This document shows positions 55,162-64,000 of a stretch of DNA of 64,000 bases, one piece after another. Positions within the stretch are counted from its first letter, which is position 1. Each line of letters opens with the position of its first letter. The position numbers were made by a program, and so were the translations under genes. Origin of the DNA: Siphonodentalium dalli (Eukaryota; Mollusca; Scaphopoda; Gadilida; Siphonodentaliidae). A model generated the notes under the pieces. It was not told where the DNA came from. It ran no database searches and was given only the letters and a program-made list of their open reading frames with translations. The DNA lies in assembly GCA_032622095.1 (NCBI GenBank), contig CP136061.1:117562754-117626753 (forward strand), in the 5' to 3' direction.

Positions 55162-57509
55162 AAGTACTGTCTCAGCGAAAGGGGGGAATAAGATAAGTAT
55201 AGCCTCATCATATTTGACAGAGGTTGTCAGTCCGGAGGGTGTTAATGCCATTAGAAAGAAAGCCGTCGATAAATCGTACCAACATATATTAGTGCAGTCA
55301 ACATAGTATTTGACCTAGACCAACGGACCAATCAGCTGAGTGGTAGGAAGGATACAGTATTTATTAAAGTAAGTATGGTTAAACTCTAATTGTTTAAAAA
55401 AGTTTTCCAGCCTTTACAGACAAAATATCTGACATTGTCAACTCCTTCATGTGTTGACCACTATACATCGATAATATAGTATCAATAATTACTATATCGG
55501 ATTTATAGAAAGAACTGACCGTATTTCTCATCTATTATTACTATTGTTATCTGTTTAATTAACCGTTACTCTTACCTTCTTTGTCGCCCGTTTTACCCCT
55601 TGGTCCCATCTGGATTATATTTTGTCGCTTTCTTCAACGTACCCACTCATTCACTCATCGTGCTTCATTTTCATGGTCGCCATCTTTAGCAGTTCATGCT
55701 TCTTTTTTATTTGATATATCATTCCCAGACTCTTCCACTGTGACTGTCAGAGGCATATAGGTGTCTGCTTTCCAAATTCGCTTTCTTGGTGGAGTTGTCA
55801 TAGTAGGAAGACATTGCATCGGAGCAACATTTGTTGAATTGCTCCAACTGGCTACAAAGAGCAACACCCACCATTGTGGATCAATGAGTAGATATCCATT
55901 CATCTCCAGTTCCTGTCCTCATCGAAGAACCTAAAATCATACCTTATTGTAAATTTGATGGAAATGTTTGTTACTGTGGTTTGTTCATTTTTTATATTTA
56001 ATGGTTGTTATTTTCAGTGAAAGTATTAATATGGTTTGAAAAGTATTGTTTGAAAACATATATACACACTTCTGGATTTGACATTTATAATCGACTAGAT
56101 TTATCTGGGGTAGGCATGATTTACTTGATTCGTTCACTACTAAGATGAATTGCTGAAGATTAAGAGAATAGGGAAAGGTATTCTTCGATATGAAACTGCA
56201 GAGTTACAAAATATATCTCCAATACCTAACATTGATTAATCATTTCAATGTTATGAAGGGGAGAGCGTTATGCCAGAGTAGATTATATATTATTACGGCA
56301 TTGAATAAAACGCCACATAATCATAATGTTATATATATGAGTAGATTCATACCATTATCGATAGGTTCTAGGTCGAGAATAACTATTTATGGCAAACATA
56401 TATACCTCTCGAGCTATAGGCCTCTCTGACGAACGTAACGCGTGACATTCGGACAGTGGGAATGTCGTCACTTTCAGCATCACCATCCTGCTCAACCGTG
56501 ACCTCGATGACAGTTCTCTCTCGGAAGTTAAATCAAGTATTTCGATTGACTCCCTGTCAGATAACCTTCCCTTGAACGTCGCCATTGCCTGTACCACAAA
56601 TGAGTATATTGTGTTGGTGTCACATGATATTTTGTTAAAGTGAACATTATAGTGAACATTATGTGACATCGACATGCTCACTGTTTATCGAGTGGATCTA
56701 TTCCACAAAAGTATGGCACACCCGTGTGTATTCATTAGATTGTTGCTATATAATCATGTCACCGTTCTTCATGAATGGCAGCGAGGTGTTATTGTTCGTG
56801 TGTGCCGTCGTGGGGGAGCTAGGGACACGATTGAATGGGCGTAGCTGTTCAAGTTTATTATATAAACAATTATATTGCTAGGCGTGTGGGGGATATGCAT
56901 GTTTAAATTTGTATTTTGTTTTAAACCCTCACTCTCAAACGTTTTGACAATCAGACGGGTTGATGGAGAGTGAAACTAAACTTATTTTATTACAAGAATG
57001 TACACCAAAGGGGAGTATATGCTACACACATGCCAGGATCGATATGCCAAAGTTAAAAAAGATTCAGTTATGTGTATTTTCCCCGAGTTGCTTCACATCT
57101 ATTGAAACTATCGTCAATCATGTCTATTAGTCATGTGAGCTATATGGATTTCGCTTATATTTGTTCAAATGAAATGTAATGATGTAACAGGAATTGTAGT
57201 CAATGGAAATCATTTTTGCGCAAATAAATTATCCACAATTTAAGGATCTTAATGCAACCCCCATAGTGGCAACTGGACCGATGTCTGCTACCGCCACGTC
57301 AGAGCCATCTCTACGGTAGTGGCAGGACCATCAGGGTCAAGGTCTATAAGTGCTAGCAATAGTCTTATTATAAACATTCATACTAACTAATTTTCAGTCA
57401 GAGGTCACTCAACATATAAGGTACATTGCGCAGTGTGTGGTCATTTATTTGCCATCAAGGAAAAGCGAGTGTGTATCTATCCGAAAACCACAAACGTTAC
57501 ATCGTTAAA
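55162..57509. other. Unassigned part of unit, copy C
   Basis: Matches 32,660-35,002. Minus frames at 55,694-55,903 and 56,355-56,681 are open; the plus frame at 56,663-56,881 is also open but frameshifted relative to A and B by a 2-bp loss in the GTGTGTG tract. Nothing else recognised. Confidence 0.35.
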
Positions 57510-57511
57510 AC

Positions 57512-57604
57512 ATGGGACATCGAGTACAACAAATTTTGTTGGACGACCTAGATCCAGATACCAACGAGTATGGGTACGAAAGTTTACTAGAATATGATTA
57601 CTAA
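57512..57604 (+). CDS. 30-aa mini-ORF at the C/D junction
   Basis: Identical product to the one at 48,192 (opens MGHRVQQILL). Open. Doubtful as a gene. Confidence 0.3.
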   Translation: MGHRVQQILLDDLDPDTNEYGYESLLEYDY

Positions 57605-58114
57605 AAATGACCATAAAAACGACCCTTTTCAGGGCCAAAACGGCCCTTTTCAGGGCCTCCACAACAATCTAAAATTAGTTCCCTTCCCATATAACTGTGT
57701 GTAACTTGTATACATAATTGTGAGGACCTTGTATACCGCAGTACCGGCTATGCACGCTTCCAGAACATTCCAAACATCCCAAGCACACAGCGTTGGTATC
57801 TGAATAAAGGGGAAACCGATTCGGAACAATAAGGAGGCGTTTCAATAGGCCTATCTAATAAATAGAAATTAAAAAGGAGGGATTTACGTACAATCATAAC
57901 ACTAGGTCCTTAGAAATATATCTACAAAGGGCCATAGAAAAGGAGGGACTTACGGACAATGAAAGAGAAATAAATATATAGAAGGTCCCCAATAACCCCG
58001 TACAATAGGCCCATCGTAAAACAATAGGGCTAAGCAAAGGGGAAATCAATCGATATAATTGTACCGCTAGCGCCGCACATGCTGCTATTCTGATCTCTCA
58101 ACCAAACATCTCAA

Positions 58115-61100
58115 TCAGCACTGCCCCTCAGAGAAATGTCCGTTCAGCAATGTCTGCATTATAATGTTACTTTCCCTCAAAAACCAAGTTTGTTTAAGTT
58201 CTCGTTTGATTTCTTGATCCATTTTTGACATTTCAATCAAGTTATTATAAATTTTCAAAAGCATCTCTGCTGGTAACACATAAATTCCATCTATAAGGAA
58301 TTGTGTTGTATTCACCCACAACAAGTGGTTTGGTGTACGCATTTCGGAATGTTTTTGTTTGCTTTTCACTAATTACTTCTCGGTTCTTTGTGCGTTTAAT
58401 TCTGCATGGATAGTTTATGACACGTTGAAAGTTTGACCGGTCGTTAACATTCAACCATTGAATGAAAATTTGCTTGCTGTTCAGTTTTATAATCCAATGT
58501 GATACCATTGACCTTACATACAGATTTTATGACACCATATCTTTCACGTACTGATATCCATAATTTGTTGGTCTTAACCCTACAAATTTTATGATTTTAG
58601 CATCCGGATGTTCATCAGTCCATTTACCAAGGTAGCTGTCTTCGGATTTGATATTTTCTTTTTCTGGATCGAAAATATACATACAGCTATCGGTGTCGAA
58701 ATACAACACCCTATCTTGGAGTTATTCTAAAACTTTATACAACTCAAAGCATGCATATGCTGTGACAAATGATGCAACAACTACATTGGAAGATGGATGT
58801 GGTTCTATAATGTCAGTTTTATTTTCATAGCTGAATAACATGAATTTATCATGTTCAAAAATTTCAACTGCTTTGACGGTGATATTTTTATCAGTTAGTA
58901 GTTCAAAATATATGGATGGTTCTGAGTTATATTCCGTTTTATTAAGAATATTATTTTGTGCATTTTTTCCCCATATGCAATTTATCATTAATTTTGCGCA
59001 CTGGCAGAGTCCTGGGTTTTTTTCTCGATTTTTTCTTTTTCAAGTTTTATAGCTTGAACCTAATATATAATAATAATCTTTAATGTATTTATCTTTATCT
59101 TCTTCACTTTTAACAGAATTTAGATATCCACTTGCTTCTTGTTTAATTGTGAGGTATTTATCAATGTAATACCTGTATACTTTGTCCGACCACTCAGTCC
59201 AATGCCAAACTTGATACACTTCCAGAATTTGGTAACCCAATTATATTGCTTTGAATAATTATACATGCGTCCAAACTCCAACTAAAGCACGCTGTTCAGT
59301 TTTATGACTACACTGTCCACTTTCATTTTCTGCACACGTTTGCACAATGTATATATCATTTTGTTATTACAGTGGATCGGTAGCACTGGAATGTACAATT
59401 TAGTTGGAGGTAATACTTTGCATTTAATGATTCCTTTGTAAGATTTTATGTCTCCTATTTGTTCCTGACTTAGAATTGTGGGATGGCCAAGAGAGTACTC
59501 CCTATATTTATTCACACTAGGATACAAACTGCATATATCAATATATTTTATTTCCTGTTTAGATTTTGGTTCTATTTCATGATATCATTTTAGAGCATTA
59601 GTCCTGCCACCAAATAATGCTTCCCTTGGTTTATTTGGGTCTTGATGCAAATATAATTGATTCATAGTTTGTTAAAAAAAATTGTCTTCATTACATTTAT
59701 TGTCCAGGTCATGTTCCCAGATGCATATTAATTTGCGTCCCAAGCTTTTGATTTCAGTTTCCGTTTTTTATTGTTTGTTCATACAATTCATGCATTGTTA
59801 TATTACTGTATGGGTTTCGGCGGTTTCTATCTGGATAGCAAGTAGGACAACCATGAAAAAAGCACCCATATATTTCATTCACTGTGTTTGATTCTGCATG
59901 ATAACCATCAAATAAATGTATGTCTATTTTAACTTCACCACCATTTAAAGCATGTTTTATGTTTATATTTTGTTTTGTAGCAATATTTTGTATCCATCAA
60001 ATTGCTTTCATTGAAAATTTACGTGCTTGTGGATATCCCGCGTCTGAAATTATACATAGATAATTCTCTGGTAATTAATTTTGTCTGCATGCAAGGCTAT
60101 AGGTTTGAGCTAATGTTATTGCTTCCCGGAATGGATCTATTTGATCAGTTTCCATTACACATAGTCTGAATTTGCCACATCCACGTCTTAAAATGTCTAC
60201 ATCTGATTTACAATACTTTTGAATTTCTTATTGGAAATAAAAAATATCCTCACCCCAGCTTCGTACCATTTCAGAAATAAATCCCTATTTTCCTCAGACA
60301 TGATTTCAGGTTTATAGTATTTTTTGTCTAGATATGGTCCTACGTGATTCTGAAAGTCCTGTGTATTTGCCCAATGTGGAAAATAACCTTTAGCCATGTC
60401 TTCAAGTTGGAATGTTGTTGGAAATTTAGATAATGCCATTGGGATGAAACTCAATAAATCGATTACTCTAACACCATTACATTGTAAACTCAGTATTTTG
60501 TTACCATTCATAATAACATTAGGTTTTGAATTTCCATTGTTCACCAAGTAATGTAAGAGGAACTGACTATCGTAGCCAGGGATGGGGTAATTGTAATTTG
60601 TAATTGTAATTGATTGTAATTAATTACATTTTTTCAAGTAATTGCATGTAATTGGTAATTGAGTTTATACTCAATTACATGTAATTGCAATTGTAATTGG
60701 TTAGGATGTAATTGTAATTGTAATTAGGGTTTAATTTCAATTACTTCAAAATCACAGGTACTTGTTTCTTCTCAAAGTTCTCTTTCATGATTCACCCAAT
60801 GGTTTCTTCAAATGGTTTTTTTCCAAAATTTCAAAGTGTAAGACTGGTGACTGGCTATCACTATGTTGTCACAACACTGAGTTTTTATCCGCTGTGTCTC
60901 AATGGTGAATTCTGTTGACACCTCCTGTTTGTTTGCTGAAGCATTGGTTAACCTTTTAGTAGGCTTGTTTTGATAAATACAATGAGAAACCAACTTCAAA
61001 TAATAGACAATATATCACTATAATATATCACTCTTATGATAATGTTTCATTATCTCCATCTGATATGGTATATATGCTATGCCATTGCTAATGCTATGAG

Positions 61101-63701
61101 CATGTTTACAAAACATCTGGCAGCATTTTAATTTGCAGAAAGACACATCGTGTCCTATGAAAGCGAAGTGCAAACTTTGCCCAACTACAATATCCAGTTC
61201 CAAAAAAGTTACCTCCAATTTTGTGACACATCTGAAGGTAAGTTTCCATTTCTATGTATTAGCTTTGTTTAATTCCATTGACATATAACTTCCGTCATAT
61301 GGTGGTATTGGTAATTTAATTTATTTTTGTAATTCTTTTTCACCATTTGTACCACGATTGTGGTTTATGTGAATAAACAATTTGATTTGATTTGATTTCA
61401 TTTGGTATATGCATTGTTTCTTGTGCCTTCTAATTTGCAACTGAATGACAAAGAGGGGACACATATCTGCTTCAGTAATCCCCCAATTAGCACTGTCTAT
61501 TGGAGGCATTGTGTTACCAATAAGCTGGTGGCTACAAAGGCTAATTAAGATTATGACTCTAATTAACAATCAGAGTGTTGATTATCTCATTGTCCTTTAC
61601 AATTGGCCTGACTGTGTGTCTGGCTTACTGAGATAGGCTTATTCCCTTAATAATTAAATGATGGATACATGTGTGTTACTAAAATACTCTATTATTTTCA
61701 TTTTATAGCGAAAGCATCAAGATGTCTATGAATCAACAGTCACACAGGCACCATCAGCAAGTGATCAACAACCTACTAGGATCTATCAGTATGCAAAAAC
61801 ATCGGTCAAGAATGCGAAAGCATTGAAGATAGTTAGCAAAGTTCATAAATGTCTTATATCATTCCAATTTTTAGAAGATCAACCCCGACTACAAGCTGCC
61901 AATGCAACACGCTGGAATTGCCAGCTATAAATCATGATTCGCTCAGTTCTACGAACACCTATACTGGATTCAGTACATTGGCTGCTCTGCACCAAGTGTG
62001 CTTCACCATGTATTTCATCTTGCTTGTATTAAATTTATGTTTTGTTATCAAATAAAGTTTATATAAATAAAAAGTGTTCCTACATCAATTATGTGCTGAA
62101 ATGTAATTGTAATTGTAATTGAATTACATTTCAAAGTAATTGTAATTGTAATTAATTACATTGTGAAATAGATGTAATGGGAATTGTAATTGTTATTGAA
62201 AAATGTTGAAGTAATTGTAATTGTAATTAATTACATTCACAAGTAATTGCCCCAAGCCTGATCGTAGCCTCTTGCATTGTGAGCAATACATGTTGTGCCT
62301 TTATGGTCGTTGGTGTAAAACAACCATTTACAAAATCTTTCCAATACATTTTCACCTTTAAAAACATATTCTCTATTTGACAATACAGAAGCACATGAAT
62401 TGCATATTTCATCAATGGGTTTACATATACAATTTTCACAAGCAGTTTGTGCAACACAAAAATTGGGTATATGAACACCAGTATCTAGTTGACATTCAAA
62501 ATAAAAAAATATGAATGGTACCTTTACTTCTTCGTGTGTTTCTTTATTTTCGTACTGTTGAATATGACATATGTGGTCTGATGGAACGATTTCCTTACAG
62601 TATTTGCACTTCTTTGTTCCCGAACAGATGCGTCTTTTCTCCTTTCGTGTGACGATTTCAACCCCGCATTTCTGGCATTATTTTGTGTATCATATCACAA
62701 ATAGTTCTGTATTGTTTTGGTGATTTTTTCAAATGATTGTCGAGACATTGTTTACTTCTAAAAGTCCTCTTATATTCGATGCAGTGTATCCATCGTTCAA
62801 ATGGACATATCTGACCCTCGAAACACATACACTTGTATGGACATAATTGATCACCTATGTGGTCCGAACCGACATCACAGTGTTCACAGTAATAGCACAT
62901 CCAAGGAATCCTGTGACAGTTGTGATCACATCGTAGTGGTTGTCATTGAGATATAGATGGACAACTTTACTTTCTTTCCCAACTGGTGGTGGTTGAAAAA
63001 GAAAGCCTTCGTCAGCAAATTGATTATGTATTTTTATAACATACTCCGGATATAGTTGTTCCTGAATAATTTTGTTTTCCTTAACCCCGCAAATAGTGTC
63101 GTGTGATATCCCCACTTTATCCAACAATGACTTTGCAGCTTCCCGTTGTGGAGCTCTGGCTGGTCTCGTAATCCGTTTCCATTGTTGCTTCCATTCAGCG
63201 GTATCTTTTTTGTCAACATTACACATACCAACAACACGACAGCCCTCGCAAAACACATGTTATCCTCTGCGTTCTGAATCAGAAGAATACTTTTCTTTAC
63301 TGTTATCATTATATTTTTTTCACCGAATGCTCCATAATGTAAGGTATGTCTTGCGGTCCATGTAGGCATATGCGTGACAGTGATATCAAATGTCATATGT
63401 CCGTCATGAAATTTGAATTTTTTGTTCGATTGTGCAACTTTTTCTATGTTGTCAAGCAATAATTCACCGTCAGGTCTTTTGCTTCAGTGAACAGAACGTG
63501 AATCCCTAGATCTAGCCCTGGATAAAAGATGGAAATTCTCATTTGATCTTTTGGTCCGGCGTCACACTCATCTTTCAAACTGTTCACCAGATCTTTGAAA
63601 ATTCTGTGAACAGTTTGAAATGGTTGATGAAATTGTTGAAATGTGTGACGTGATGAAAAATCGCATCGCTTGTATGCTCTGACACAGACATGCTCAGTCA
63701 T
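58115..63701 (-). pseudogene. polB copy D, split by an hAT insertion
   Basis: Start at 63,699-63,701 (MTEHVCVRAYKRCDFSS). Shared lesions recur: frameshift after CFARAVV (about 63,258), TGA after the GRTNAL region (about 59,584), frameshift at about 59,345, TAA at about 58,720 and frameshift at about 58,540. Motif A at 59,511-59,540 and motif C YFDTDS at 58,686-58,703 are intact. Private damage: a one-base loss at about 63,470 (DLTVNYCLTT), an A-run expansion at about 59,675, a T-run change at about 59,766 and changes around 60,230-60,260. An hAT occupies 60,577-62,260 in the exonuclease region. Confidence 0.9.
60577..62260 (+). mobile_element. hAT element, internally deleted, in polB copy D
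   Basis: 8-bp target duplication ATCGTAGC (60,569-60,576 and 62,261-62,268); ends CAGGGATGGGGTAATTG and CAGGCTTGGGGCAATTAC (complement). Same family as 37,904-39,431, inserted in opposite orientation about 70 bp away in unit coordinates. A BED-finger exon (about 61,090-61,240, plus) with KAKCKLCP and NFVTHLK ends at a GTAAGTTT donor. A second exon from about 61,709 has KHQDVYESTVTQAPSASDQQ and runs directly into ANATRWNCQL, skipping the catalytic core. A TTTGA microsatellite lies at 61,377-61,402. Confidence 0.9.
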
Positions 63702-63745
63702 CGTCCGTGTCAGAGCATAAAGGCGACGCGATTTTTCATCACGTC
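63647..63745. promoter_or_regulatory. Palindrome at polB start, copy D
   Basis: Same inverted arms and loop-borne polB ATG as the other copies; ORF g starts 42 bp to the right. Confidence 0.65.
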
Positions 63746-63786
63746 GTCATTTCACTCACGACTGAATAACGCACCGGACGCTCACC

Positions 63787-63969
63787 ATGGATCCACGATT
63801 GCAGAGTAACAACATACAACATTTACGAAAAATTGCATTAGATGTTTTAAAGAATACAAAGTGGATACCACCATACGGTAACCGTTTTAGATATAATTCG
63901 AGTTCACATTTGGCTTTTCAATGTGATGGCGCTACGAAAAAGATTGATCAGATGAAAAAACATCATTGA
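63787..63969 (+). CDS. ORF g, copy D (60 aa)
   Basis: As in copies A and B with one Lys codon fewer (ATKKIDQMKKHH) and Glu19 changed to Asp. Intact. The TGATG overlap with ORF h is kept at 63,967-63,971; ORF h runs off the window. Confidence 0.55.
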   Translation: MDPRLQSNNIQHLRKIALDVLKNTKWIPPYGNRFRYNSSSHLAFQCDGATKKIDQMKKHH

Positions 63970-64000
63970 TGCTGAGTGAATCTACTCCTGGGAAGTCTAC

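Larger units (their letters stand above)
22555..64000 (+). repeat. Head-to-tail tandem array of polB-half units (copies A-D)
   Basis: Four units start at the same junction (GGGACAT-GAGTACAA followed by GGACGACCTAGATCC): A about 22,555-35,002, B 35,003-48,189, C 48,190-57,509, D 57,510 to the window edge. Subtracting later insertions gives a basic unit of about 8.6 kb. Order in each: terminal-repeat piece, polB (minus), palindrome, two small plus ORFs, Cys-rich minus ORF, GC-rich block, GWDVV ORF (plus), unassigned 2.4 kb. Copies are highly similar, with shared and private indels. At the A/B, B/C and C/D junctions unit sequence, not terminal repeat, precedes the next unit, so this is unequal-exchange type amplification and not nested insertion. 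Confidence 0.9.

Noticed and set aside
60580-60740. AATTGTAATTGTAATT tracts as a possible satellite
   Set aside because: They are the sub-terminal repeats of the two hAT elements, bounded by their target duplications.

Overview
The window looks like animal nuclear DNA, probably from a marine invertebrate. It is AT-rich and contains no recognisable host gene. It is filled with Polinton/Maverick (adintovirus-like) sequence, intron-bearing hAT DNA transposons, a Ty3/gypsy LTR element and several non-autonomous terminal-inverted-repeat (TIR) elements. I cannot name the species. No rRNA, tRNA or CRISPR array was seen.

Layout. 1-3,045: no recognised gene. 3,045-3,500: an inverted copy of a block that recurs in the array on the right. 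4,026-11,820: the virion half of a decayed Polinton, all on the minus strand. Reading right to left it holds an unknown gene, an FtsK/HerA-type packaging ATPase, three unknown Polinton genes, a DDE integrase with a chromodomain, a small membrane protein, a penton-like minor capsid protein, a pX/pVI-like basic protein, the double jelly-roll major capsid protein, a small Cys/His ORF and an adenain-type protease. 11,812-13,507 and 21,437-23,126 are 1.7-kb arms of a long inverted repeat, best read as Polinton terminal repeats. The 7.9 kb between them holds tandem repeats, two large palindromes and a 4.2-kb TIR element (17,200-21,436).

22,555-64,000 is a head-to-tail array of about 3.6 copies (A-D) of a unit of about 8.6 kb. 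Each unit carries the replication half of the Polinton: a protein-primed family B DNA polymerase (minus strand), two overlapping small plus-strand ORFs that leave divergently from a palindrome over the polB start, a Cys-rich minus-strand ORF converging on them, a GC-rich block and about 3 kb of unrecognised sequence. The virion half at 4-11.8 kb and the polB half overlap in one short shared segment (4,026-4,105 and 31,779-31,853, same orientation). This fits a parent element with the order TIR, polB, small ORFs, protease to ATPase, TIR.

Every polB copy shares the same stop codons and frameshifts, so the polymerase was dead before the array was amplified. Later insertions differ between copies: a 3.8-kb TIR element in A, an LTR retrotransposon and an hAT in B, a 1.05-kb hairpin-ended element in C, and a second hAT in D. 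The LTR element (42,006-45,282) has identical 123-bp LTRs and a self-priming primer-binding site, but lacks protease and part of RT. It is the youngest event visible.
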